Below are positions 33,967 through 42,238 of a stretch of DNA of 64,000 nt, one piece after another (the stretch's first letter is position 1; each line of letters begins with the position of its first letter). Made by a program: the position numbers and the translations under genes. The stretch comes from JBCCDY01 sp039030555 (GTDB lineage: Bacteria; Bacteroidota; Bacteroidia; Cytophagales; Cyclobacteriaceae). The notes below the pieces were generated by a model. It made no database searches and was not told the DNA's origin. It worked only from the letters and a program-made list of their open reading frames with translations. The stretch covers positions 1-64,000 of the forward strand of contig JBCCDY010000006.1 of NCBI GenBank assembly GCA_039030555.1, written 5' to 3'.

Positions 33967-35046
33967 ATGAAATATACACTTCTAACACTAGTTTTCTTTT
34001 TATGCGTTCTACCAGCTATTGCCCAACTCAATTTTTCTAAAACCAATAAAAATAATATTCCTCTATTGAATAAGATGGATAGTGTTGTTTCTTCTGGAAA
34101 ATATGAGCGTATAACAAGTATTTTAATCGCTAAAGATGGCACTGTTTTATTTGAAAAGTATTACAACGAAAATGACGTTAACTCCAAACATAATACGCGT
34201 TCGGTTACTAAAACCATGGCAACTTTATTAACTGGCATCGCTATAGACAAAGGGTATGTTACCTCTGAAAAAGATAAGATTTTCGATTATTTGCAGCACA
34301 AACTTCCGGTAAAAAACCCGGATAAGCGCAAACAAGAAATTACAATCGAAGACCTCTTAACAATGAGCTCTATTTTAGAATGTAATGATGACAATAGATT
34401 CTCTAGGGGGAATCAAGAACGTATGTATATCATAGAAGACTGGACTCAATTTTATTTGGACCTCCCTGTTTATTCATATCCTTGGGGACCTCAACCTAAA
34501 GACCGACCCTATGGACGAGCTTTTAGCTATTGCAGTGCCGGAGCGGCTTTAGTGGCGGAAATATTACAGAATGCCATCAAAAGTGATCTAGCTGAATTTA
34601 CAAAGCAGCACTTTTTTGAACCCTTAGCAATTAAAGACTATACATTGCATTATACACCTCAAAAAATATTAAATACTGCCGGGGGCAGTGAATATAGAAG
34701 CAGAGATCTTTTGAAACTAATTCAGTTATGCTTAAACAAAGGACAATGGAATGGGAAACAAATTATTTCATCCTCATGGATTGAAAAGGCATCAACAACA
34801 AAACTCGAAGCTTATGATGCCGAATATGGTTATCTCTTTTGGTTAAAAAACTTTGGTAAGGATAAAAAATACAATTCTTTCTTCATGTCAGGTAATGGTG
34901 GAAATAAAGTTTTAGCATGTCCCGAATTAAATATATCTGTTGTTATTACTACAACTAACTATGGTAATAGAAATGGTCATAATTATACTGATGAAATTAT
35001 GAATGATTTTATTATTCCAGCTATGCTAGATAAAACCAGTAGGTAG
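33967..35046 (+). CDS. Secreted serine hydrolase, beta-lactamase family
   Basis: A 359-residue exported hydrolase with a signal peptide ending PAIAQ. The nucleophile motif is RSVTKTMA (Ser-x-x-Lys at about 75), the Tyr motif YCSAGA fits, and SGNGGNK is a third-box candidate. This is nearer to the 6-aminohexanoate-dimer hydrolase/esterase EstB branch than to true beta-lactamases. It follows the AraC gene closely and is probably its target. It is not closely similar to the cassette C hydrolase. Confidence 0.82.
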   Translation: MKYTLLTLVFFLCVLPAIAQLNFSKTNKNNIPLLNKMDSVVSSGKYERITSILIAKDGTVLFEKYYNENDVNSKHNTRSVTKTMATLLTGIAIDKGYVTSEKDKIFDYLQHKLPVKNPDKRKQEITIEDLLTMSSILECNDDNRFSRGNQERMYIIEDWTQFYLDLPVYSYPWGPQPKDRPYGRAFSYCSAGAALVAEILQNAIKSDLAEFTKQHFFEPLAIKDYTLHYTPQKILNTAGGSEYRSRDLLKLIQLCLNKGQWNGKQIISSSWIEKASTTKLEAYDAEYGYLFWLKNFGKDKKYNSFFMSGNGGNKVLACPELNISVVITTTNYGNRNGHNYTDEIMNDFIIPAMLDKTSR

Positions 35047-35071
35047 CAACGTTTATAATTAATTGCTATCA

Positions 35072-36211
35072 ATGAAACTTCAATTATTCATCATTTTAAT
35101 ACTTCTATTGATTGGTTGCAAAAACGAAAGAGCATTTGAATGGTCTGAAGAATTAGAACAAATGACTGGAAAAGACTTGAAAGAATGGGTTGAAAAAAGC
35201 CCATTTAGTGGTCAGCTCAATGAGACTGAAGACGATAAGAATAAAATTGTAATCGATAACCGTAATCAGGTGTTTCCTTTATTGGGAAAGTTCATCAATG
35301 AAAATGATAATTTCAGGGACTATATCGGCCGGAATGGTGACCTCTATCAAAAAGAAGTCCTTCTGTATGAAGACCTTCAGTTCGGAACATCTTTCGTTTA
35401 TACTGCTTTAATGTATGGCCCTGAAGAACTTTTTCTAAAAGATTACTATTCAGAAATGGGAAGCGTTGCTTTCTCTGGACAAAATGCCATAAACGAGCAT
35501 TATTCCGCCAAGCTTTCAGAAACGAACTTATTTGAGAAAAATGATAAATACAAAACAGCGATCTATTGGGTTAATACGAACAATAAGACGTATTTATCAG
35601 GATTTTATCAGGAAGGAAAACTGGTATTTCAATTTGGTTTTCCTTGTAGTACCGATGAAAAATTAAAGGGTATTGAAAAAATCAAAGAAATAAGTCGTGC
35701 CCTCAACCTGAATGTAAAAGAATGGAATGAAGCAACAAAAGAAAAGCTAAAACTGAATGATAATCCTCAAAGCTTTTGGGAAAACCCATATCTAGGCATA
35801 TACCTCAGTGAGTACACTATTCCGGAAGTCAGGGTAAAAATTAGGAATACTGCCTTTAAAGAGCTGGCAAGTAAATATTCCGATGAAAAAGGTGTTGATT
35901 ATCTATTTGCTTATGAAAATGACAACCAGGAATACACGATCTCATTCAAAAGAGATCAATCTACTTTAAATGAAAAACAGTATGAGAGCACATTCGCAGG
36001 ATCTAAATTCATTTCACTTAATGACTTGCCTAGCGGGAAACTGTTCATCACCAAAGAAGAAATAGTCGATGGAAGAGTGACTACCAATACAGAAACGTAC
36101 TTCAAGAATAATTCTATTCTGAAAATACAAATCAACTATCCGGAAAAAGATCTCAAAGCCCAAGAACAATTACTCGATATTCTAGGTAATTTGAAGATCA
36201 GTAAATTCTAG
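35072..36211 (+). CDS. Putative lipoprotein, unknown
   Basis: I start at ATG 35072; the TTG at 35063 only adds three residues. The 379-residue protein has a lipoprotein signal (LFIILILLLIGC, Cys at about 16) and an acidic, beta-rich mature part with no motif I recognise. It starts 26 bp after the serine hydrolase and is probably co-transcribed with it. Confidence 0.6.
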   Translation: MKLQLFIILILLLIGCKNERAFEWSEELEQMTGKDLKEWVEKSPFSGQLNETEDDKNKIVIDNRNQVFPLLGKFINENDNFRDYIGRNGDLYQKEVLLYEDLQFGTSFVYTALMYGPEELFLKDYYSEMGSVAFSGQNAINEHYSAKLSETNLFEKNDKYKTAIYWVNTNNKTYLSGFYQEGKLVFQFGFPCSTDEKLKGIEKIKEISRALNLNVKEWNEATKEKLKLNDNPQSFWENPYLGIYLSEYTIPEVRVKIRNTAFKELASKYSDEKGVDYLFAYENDNQEYTISFKRDQSTLNEKQYESTFAGSKFISLNDLPSGKLFITKEEIVDGRVTTNTETYFKNNSILKIQINYPEKDLKAQEQLLDILGNLKISKF

Positions 36212-36361
36212 AATTGCTGTTAAAAATGTCTAGATGTTCGCAAACATTTAAAGAAATCGGTTTTTCGTTTTAGTATCTAATGTTAATGAAATCCTAAACA
36301 AGTAAAATTTCCGTGAACCGGTGTTTCTTTTTCGTATTTCTGTATCTGAATAATAAACCAT

Positions 36362-37492
36362 ATGAAAAAAACACTCTTAGTAATTTTATTGGAATTTTCT
36401 ATATCAGGATTACTTGCCCAGAATAAAGGTTCTGAAGTTAATATTGGAACTAATTATACAATTCATTCTAATATTTTAAATGAAGATCGAGAGATTCAAA
36501 TACATCTACCTGACAGTTATAATGATTCAAAAGTAAATTATCCTGTACTGTACATATTAGACGGGCAAAGATTTTTCAGCAATGGTGTTGCCATTCAAAA
36601 ATCTACAAAACCAAGAGTTCCACGCGAAATTCCAGAAATGATTGTTGTCGGGATTAATAGTAATCGTGAATCAAGATATGTTTTGTTTGGTGATGACAGT
36701 GCAAAGTTTACCACTTTTATTAGAAATGAAGTTATAAAATTTGTTGATGATAATTTTAAAACCACTAATGAGCGTATAATTTTTGGATGGGAAGGCGCAG
36801 CTTTTTACATCAGTGAAATGATATTAAAAGAAAAAGAATTGTTCTCTGCAGCAATAATATCGAATGGAGGTCTTGCTTCTGAAGAACTAGTAAAAGGTTT
36901 CAGTTCTGATAAAGAAATCTATTTGTACATAGCAAATTCCAGAAAAGATATATACACCATCACTCAGTCTGATGCATTTAATGATCTATTAGAAAAGAAT
37001 AATCCTAAAAACTTGATATGGAAATACGAACTGTTCAATGATGAGGTTCATCAAACAATGCCCTATTTAGCCATGTACAAGGGGATTAGATATTATTACC
37101 ATAATTTCCCTGGGTTGAGTTTTGAAAGTATTATGGCCTATAATAATGCCGGTGGAATACCGTATTTAAAATCTTATTATAAAGAAAGGTCAAAACGTTT
37201 TGGGGGGGATGGTAAAATTGAAGATGGTGCTAAGAACGGATTGATATGGCTCGCCTGGAAGCGTGATAATTTTGAATATTTCAGCTTTTTTATGGAAGAG
37301 TTTAAAGATGTTCTATCAACCGAAAGATATGCTTCCGCCTATTGGCAAAACAGGTTTGGGCAGTTTTATTTAAAACATAAAGACTATTATAATGCTATCA
37401 AGCATTTTGAAATAGGCATTAAAAAGTTTCCAAACACTCAATTTGATGAAGCCATGAAAAGAGGATTGGAATTAGCTCAAAAGAGTATATAA
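36362..37492 (+). CDS. Esterase-fold protein without catalytic Ser, plus TPR-like tail
   Basis: A 376-residue secreted protein (signal ending LLAQ). Residues about 25-250 follow the putative-esterase (Fes/IroE-like) fold: EIQIHLPDSYNDSK, PVLYILDGQRFF, and VVGINSN. At the nucleophile elbow, where family members have G-x-S-x-G, it reads IIFGWEGAAF, so the Ser is replaced by Glu. The His region (DEVHQTMPYLAMYKGIRYYY) is kept. The C-terminus (HKDYYNAIKHFEIGIKKFPN) is one TPR-like repeat. It probably binds rather than hydrolyses. It lies 150 bp after the lipoprotein gene, same strand. Confidence 0.7.
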   Translation: MKKTLLVILLEFSISGLLAQNKGSEVNIGTNYTIHSNILNEDREIQIHLPDSYNDSKVNYPVLYILDGQRFFSNGVAIQKSTKPRVPREIPEMIVVGINSNRESRYVLFGDDSAKFTTFIRNEVIKFVDDNFKTTNERIIFGWEGAAFYISEMILKEKELFSAAIISNGGLASEELVKGFSSDKEIYLYIANSRKDIYTITQSDAFNDLLEKNNPKNLIWKYELFNDEVHQTMPYLAMYKGIRYYYHNFPGLSFESIMAYNNAGGIPYLKSYYKERSKRFGGDGKIEDGAKNGLIWLAWKRDNFEYFSFFMEEFKDVLSTERYASAYWQNRFGQFYLKHKDYYNAIKHFEIGIKKFPNTQFDEAMKRGLELAQKSI

Positions 37493-37529
37493 ATGTTGAT
37501 CTATGCTTGCTTGAAGTGTATGTCACCGA

Positions 37530-37580
37530 GGGATTGTTGGTATTATGTGACTTTGCCTATTCCTGAAAGCGAACAATCCC
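37530..37580. repeat. Inverted repeat downstream of the esterase-fold gene
   Basis: GGGATTGTT (37530-37538) and AACAATCCC (37572-37580) form a perfect 9-bp stem with a 33-nt loop. It may be a terminator or part of an attC-like site; a CGTTGTTC follows at about 37588. Function not clear. Confidence 0.35.
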
Positions 37581-37635
37581 CCTGATCGTTGTTCTTTTAT
37601 TTAAGCACTAGCAAATTACGATAGAAGAAAAAGGC

Positions 37636-37714
37636 ATTTAACACTTTGACTAATTCGGAGTGCATGCTATTTGGAGATAAATGAGCACTAATGCTCGTTA
37701 TAAAAGTGTTGACT
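37636..37714 (+). repeat. Intergenic repeat copy 2, attC-like
   Basis: ATTTAAC (37636-37642) fits the R'' consensus RYYYAAC, and GTTGACT (37708-37714) resembles R'. Between them AACACTTT (37641-37648) pairs with AAAGTGTT (37703-37710), and GGAGTGCATG / GAGCACTAATGCTC form inner stems. It shares the GAGCACTAATGCTCGTTATAAA core with copies 1 and 3. The 79-bp size suits an attC. Confidence 0.5.
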
Positions 37715-37731
37715 CTAATTTAAACTTAACA

Positions 37732-38643
37732 ATGAAAAATCATATCATGAAATATTCAGTATTTCTATTTGTCTTATTTCTAAATGCTTGCAACACAAAA
37801 AAATCAAATATAAAAGAGGTTCAGATTTCAACTGAAAAAAACTTGTATTTTGGTCAAAAACCACCAAGCTTGATTCCTGAACTGTTTGCCCCAAATCTCG
37901 TTTCGATGAGTGGGCGACATGAGTTTGGAATTTCGTTCTCCTCCGACCTCAAAGAGGTTTATTTTTCAGCCGTAATTGTAGGCCAAAAAGTAGCTATTTA
38001 CTATTCAAAACTACAAGATGAAAAATGGTCTCCTATCAAAAGGGCAGATTTTACCAAAGGAGAAAAGGATACTGAAATGAAGCCATTTGTAAGTTTGATA
38101 GAGGATAAAATATACTTTGCAGCATATAATGCAGAGACGAAAAGCCCTAAAATTTGGTATGTTACGAGAACCAAAGATTCTTGGAACGAAGCAAAACCAA
38201 TAGAATCACCCATAAACAATGATAGAGTGTTTTGTTTAAACCAAGGAAAGTCAGGAGGTTTTTATTATACTAGTCTAGAAAAACGTAAAATGTTTTCTAT
38301 AAAAGACATAAATCCGGAGTCTACAATAGAAGATTTAAATATTGAATTTGGTACTCAAGGCTGCATTTCACCTTCACAAGATTATTTGGTTGTAAATGCT
38401 AGAAAAAAAGAATATGAACAAAGTAAAAACGATCTCTATGTCTATTTCAAGATGAAAGATGGGTCATGGTCAAAACCGTTTCGCTTTGGAGAGGAGATCA
38501 ACTCTAATGTTTCGGAAACTGTTCCAAGCATTACACCCGATGGAAAATATATGTTTTTCAGTAGATATAATGAAGAAGGTGGATTATCAAACTTTTATTG
38601 GGTAAGCACCGAGGTTATAGAAAAGTTAAGACCAAAACAATAA
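37732..38643 (+). CDS. PD40/TolB-like beta-propeller lipoprotein
   Basis: I start at ATG 37732 because the longer frame begins inside repeat copy 2. The 303-residue protein has a lipoprotein signal (SVFLFVLFLNAC, Cys at about 20). The mature part is a propeller with WD40-like PD40 blades (FGISFSSDLKEVYFSAVIVG; ISPSQDYLVVNARKK; SITPDGKYMFFSRYN). Such lipoproteins are common outer-membrane or periplasmic proteins in Bacteroidota; the role is unknown. Confidence 0.75.
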   Translation: MKNHIMKYSVFLFVLFLNACNTKKSNIKEVQISTEKNLYFGQKPPSLIPELFAPNLVSMSGRHEFGISFSSDLKEVYFSAVIVGQKVAIYYSKLQDEKWSPIKRADFTKGEKDTEMKPFVSLIEDKIYFAAYNAETKSPKIWYVTRTKDSWNEAKPIESPINNDRVFCLNQGKSGGFYYTSLEKRKMFSIKDINPESTIEDLNIEFGTQGCISPSQDYLVVNARKKEYEQSKNDLYVYFKMKDGSWSKPFRFGEEINSNVSETVPSITPDGKYMFFSRYNEEGGLSNFYWVSTEVIEKLRPKQ

Positions 38644-38654
38644 AATATTCCTAC

Positions 38655-38788
38655 TGCCAACACAGTGTGTAAGTAATAGCGGTTTAAGTGATAAAAAGCA
38701 GAAGTATTAATATGAAATAAAGATCCGTACAAAACCTAAAAATTAGTGAGTCATAATCCGCTACCAATCATACATTAGACCGTTATAT
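38655..38788 (+). repeat. Candidate attC-like site
   Basis: TGCCAAC (38655-38661) and GTTATAT (38782-38788) bound 134 bp. GTAAGTAATAGCGG near the left pairs with CCGCTACCAATCATAC near the right, most strongly over TAGCGG/CCGCTA. The following cassette-like stretch holds a degraded gene. No matching R'' was found downstream, so this is tentative. Confidence 0.4.
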
Positions 38789-38801
38789 ACCATTCGGCTT
38801 A

Positions 38802-39123
38802 TGAAGAAACTTTTATTAATATCATTAACACTCACTTTTTTTCCTACAAAAAATCAAGGAAAGAAAAAACAGATAGAATTGACAAAACAGAATTTCAAGA
38901 AGTTATAAATAATGATTGTCAGCTAATCAAACCAAAAGCAGACTTGAAAGAAGTCTTAGTCCTTTTTGGCGGTTATCCGGAAAAGGCTAAGGACATAAGA
39001 AGGGAATTTAAAATTATCGAGACCGCTAAGAAGAATGGTGGAGTTCTAGTTTTCATGAACTACAATCGAAAATTATGGAAAGATATCAGCGGACAATATT
39101 ATCCTTTATGTTTATCAAGTTAA
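38802..39123 (+). pseudogene. Degraded secreted protein, hydrolase-like fragment
   Basis: An ATG at 38802 opens a signal-like MKKLLLISLTLTFFPTKNQG but the frame stops after 35 codons. Another frame, entered within the A-rich run near 38858-38870, continues with LKEVLVLFGGYPEKAKDIRRE and VLVFMNYNRKLW to a stop at 39121-39123. The pattern resembles the start of Bacteroidota alpha/beta hydrolase-like secreted proteins. It is both frameshifted and truncated. The 212 bp from 39124 to 39335 are AT-rich with no gene. Confidence 0.5.
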
Positions 39124-39335
39124 TAGGAAGAGAAATATAGATTTTTTGCATTATGAATATATAGTGCATTAGTACAATTACTTTTTTTCCTAACAAAATG
39201 ATTGGGTTGCCAGATTGATTTTATTCGTTCTTATCAATAAATATCTTTATAAAATCCAACACTAATCATTAGTTGTATACCACTGATTAACTAATCACTT
39301 AGTTTAATAACTATTTATTTAGTTATTTAGCAATT

Positions 39336-41111
39336 ATGAGCCTTAAGAAATATGAGAAACTTACTTTATCGATTCTTCTTTTTAGCACTATGTGTATGTG
39401 TACAGCGTGTCGGCAATCCCTGGATTGTGAGTTAGTCATTACTAATGTGAATGTCATTGATGTTGAGAGTGGAGCAATCCATTATGAAATGGATGTGGCA
39501 ATCAGGGCAGATAGCATTCTTTCAATCTCAAAAAATAAAACATTCGATTTCAATTTGGTGGAGACCATTATTGGCAATGAACAGTTTTTGATCCCAGGGC
39601 TATGGGATATGCATACACATGCTTCTCTTAATTTCCAGGATTATTTACTCCTGCTCGTAGCCAATGGCGTAACTGGTATAAGAGAAATGCAAGACAACTT
39701 TGGTATTACAGCAGAATTCCTGAAAAAAGAAAAATCGGATTCTTTGCTCATCCCCGAAATAGTGACTTCTGGAGCCTTGGTAGACGGCTATCCCTCAAAT
39801 CGCCCCAATTCTGAAGTAGCCCGCACCCCGGAAGAAGGCCGTCAAATTGTAAGAAAACAAAAGTCAGCCGGAGTTGATTTCATTAAAGTCTATTCGAAAC
39901 TAAAACGAGACGTATATCTCGCAATAGCTGATGAATCCAAAAAACAAGATATTCCATTTAGTGGTCATATTCCCAGATCGGTTACCCTGGAAGATGCCGT
40001 AGCAGCAAAACAGCGATCGATAGAACATTTTAGTAACATTCTGGAATATACCTCTTCAAAGAAAGGTTATTTAGATTCTATCATATACGGCACAATCAAA
40101 AACGATATCAGACAAAAATATTCGATGTCGCGAAGAGCGTTTTTAGTAGAGACGTTTGATGAAAACAGGACAAAGGAATTGAACAAATTAATAACTGATG
40201 GTGAAACATGGATCTGTCCCACCTCTGTGACCAATCGAATGTTCGGTTATATAAACGACTCATCATTTACTAATGATCCCAGAGTATACTACCTACCATC
40301 TGCCTGGGGTAGTAATTTCAAGATTTCCCAACACAGCTACTTTAAAACCCTCTCAGATGAGGATTTTCAGATCGAAAGGAATTGGTATCACCTGGGTTTA
40401 TCCGTTATGAATAAGATGCCTCGTAATAAGTTTTTGGCAGGAACTGACATTGGGATGATTTACATTTTTCCTGGTTTTAGTCTGCATGACGAACTACAAA
40501 TCTTTGTAGAAGATGCTGGCTTCACTCCTTTAGAGGCTTTGCAGACGGCCACTATCAACCCAGTCATATTTCTAGGTATTGAACGCAAGATCGGGACAAT
40601 CGAAAAAGGTAAATTGGCTAATATGGTTCTGCTTTCGTCTAACCCTTTGGAGGACATAAATAACACACGGAAAATTAATGGTGTTTTCTTAAGAGGTAAA
40701 TATCACGATAGCCATACCCTTAAGTTAAGGACTGATAAAATTGCAAGATGGAATAAGTTACCTAACATCACTGAAGTAATAGAGCCGATCATATTGAAAG
40801 AAGGAGTAGACGCTGGGATTGAGAAATATCTGGAATTAAGAGAGTCTTCCCCTGAAAAATACAAATTCGATAATCTACAATTGAATTATTTGGGCTATTC
40901 TCTATTAAGATTAGAAAAACCACTTGATGCAGTTAAAATTTTTAAGCTCAACGTGAAAATATTCCCGAAAGATGGAAACTTGTTCAATAGCTTAAGCGAC
41001 GGTTATTTTGCTTTGGAAGAAACGGAAAAAGCAATTCAGGCAATGAAAAAAGCACAATCATTTGGTTATAAACTATCGATGGAAAAGCAAAAAATGGTAC
41101 TGAATGAATAA
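39336..41111 (+). CDS. Amidohydrolase lipoprotein with C-terminal TPR
   Basis: A 591-residue protein. The signal carries a lipobox (CMCTAC, Cys at about 25). The amidohydrolase domain (residues about 30-440) keeps the metal residues: HTH in WDMHTHASL, the bridging Lys in FIKVYSK, His in SGHIPRS and SIEHFS, and the Asp in AGTDIGM. The last ~110 residues (about 485-585) form a TPR-like helical tail (NYLGYSLLRLEKPLDAVKIF; LFNSLSDGYFALEETEKAIQ). It is likely a periplasmic imidazolonepropionase/prolidase-like hydrolase; substrate unknown. Confidence 0.85.
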   Translation: MSLKKYEKLTLSILLFSTMCMCTACRQSLDCELVITNVNVIDVESGAIHYEMDVAIRADSILSISKNKTFDFNLVETIIGNEQFLIPGLWDMHTHASLNFQDYLLLLVANGVTGIREMQDNFGITAEFLKKEKSDSLLIPEIVTSGALVDGYPSNRPNSEVARTPEEGRQIVRKQKSAGVDFIKVYSKLKRDVYLAIADESKKQDIPFSGHIPRSVTLEDAVAAKQRSIEHFSNILEYTSSKKGYLDSIIYGTIKNDIRQKYSMSRRAFLVETFDENRTKELNKLITDGETWICPTSVTNRMFGYINDSSFTNDPRVYYLPSAWGSNFKISQHSYFKTLSDEDFQIERNWYHLGLSVMNKMPRNKFLAGTDIGMIYIFPGFSLHDELQIFVEDAGFTPLEALQTATINPVIFLGIERKIGTIEKGKLANMVLLSSNPLEDINNTRKINGVFLRGKYHDSHTLKLRTDKIARWNKLPNITEVIEPIILKEGVDAGIEKYLELRESSPEKYKFDNLQLNYLGYSLLRLEKPLDAVKIFKLNVKIFPKDGNLFNSLSDGYFALEETEKAIQAMKKAQSFGYKLSMEKQKMVLNE

Positions 41112-41255
41112 TAGTTGAACGTCATGAAATCACATCACTCCACCTCATCAGATCCTCATTCATAACTCTATTTGGTTATTAATGGATAATTGGCTTATGA
41201 ACTCTCACACAATGCATAAGACTTTGAAGAAATTTAGCTTCATTTAAATAATACC

Positions 41256-41353
41256 GGAGTGCGTGTTATCCAACTTATTTGGAGATAAACGCGCACTTAC
41301 TGTAATTTTAAAGGTAAATAATGAGCACTAGTGCTCGTTATAAAGATGTTAGC
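41256..41353 (+). repeat. Intergenic repeat copy 3
   Basis: GGAGTGCGTGTTATC pairs with GATAAACGCGCACT as a hairpin (41256-41297), and the perfect palindrome GAGCACTAGTGCTC (41323-41336) is followed by GTTATAAAGATGTTAGC. The GTTAGC (41348-41353) is followed by AAAC. On the minus strand this is the 3' side of the CPBP protease stretch, whose 5' side begins GTTAGCAACC. Confidence 0.55.
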
Positions 41354-41378
41354 AAACATTTCGACAAACGTACTAATA

Positions 41379-42140
41379 TCAAATTAAAATTAAATCGGTA
41401 AAGGGTAAAAAAGACAATCCAACACCTATTAAATTATTAGACATATGGAAAAATAGTGGGTACTGAAAACCAAAGGACACTCTAATATACCCGTAAATTA
41501 AAGCACTCATCAATTGTGGTAAAGTAAGAATCGGAAGTAAAAGAATATTCACCCAGTTTAATTCATACTTCGATATATGTATCCAAGCAAAAAAAACACA
41601 AGAGATATAATAAATACTTCGAAAGTGTATGTTCCAAAATTTAATCAAAATCTCGTTTAATGATTTAATATTGATTGCTGAATAAAGAACTATTCCTAAT
41701 AAAAATGAGATAACTATCCTCATCAAAAAACTTTCATCTATAGCGCTAATTTTGGCATGAAAAAGAAACTTGGTCAATATATAATAGCAGAGTACACTTG
41801 ATGATAAAGCCAAATAAATAGGTTTAAACCTTAATGAAAGCCTGAAGGCAATTTCTTCAACAAATGGTAGAATCACTCCGCCCACTAATAAAAAAACAAA
41901 TGGAGTAAAACGTCCAGACATATTTCCTTTTTGTATGTTTTCGGGGTCATATACAATTACAAAAAATAAAACAACCGGAATTAAGAATATTAACTTTATA
42001 AAATACAGTCCAATAGTATCATAAATTTTAAATTTTACTGGTTTTTCGAGGTTCTCCTCAATTCTAGGATTTTTAATAAAATTTACAATTTCTTTAAATA
42101 ATGAAAAGTAATATTTTGGTTTAATCAAAGGGTATTTCAC
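41379..42140 (-). CDS. CPBP-family intramembrane metalloprotease
   Basis: The frame is open up to 42245 but contains no ATG near the family's usual start. I choose GTG 42140 (VKYPLIKPKYYFS), where Bacteroidota homologues normally begin, giving about 253 residues. The CPBP/Rce1 motifs are present: VEEIAFR (EExxxR), FAWIHIS (FxxxH) and a third region with His/Asn (MSNNLIG), in a protein of about seven to eight helices. Such proteins cleave membrane substrates or confer self-immunity to bacteriocins. A degraded IS1182 lies 98 bp upstream; the extra upstream frame (to 42245) is probably non-coding. Confidence 0.75.
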   Translation of the reverse strand: MKYPLIKPKYYFSLFKEIVNFIKNPRIEENLEKPVKFKIYDTIGLYFIKLIFLIPVVLFFVIVYDPENIQKGNMSGRFTPFVFLLVGGVILPFVEEIAFRLSLRFKPIYLALSSSVLCYYILTKFLFHAKISAIDESFLMRIVISFLLGIVLYSAINIKSLNEILIKFWNIHFRSIYYISCVFFAWIHISKYELNWVNILLLPILTLPQLMSALIYGYIRVSFGFQYPLFFHMSNNLIGVGLSFLPFTDLILI

Positions 42141-42238
42141 ACTTATCTGTTTTATTGGAAGACGACTTATAATGCTATTTGTTACTATCTGACTTATATA
42201 CTTCTGAAAATGAAAAACGGTTGCTAACACGGGTAACC

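Noticed and set aside
37681..37731. Start of the PD40 lipoprotein at ATG 37681
   Set aside because: That ATG lies within the dispersed repeat (copy 2); the lipoprotein signal begins at 37732.
41256..41353. Repeat copies as simple transcription terminators
   Set aside because: Copy 1 has a strong stem, but the conserved block beyond it ends at GTT and lies upstream of genes as well as downstream, which a terminator does not explain.
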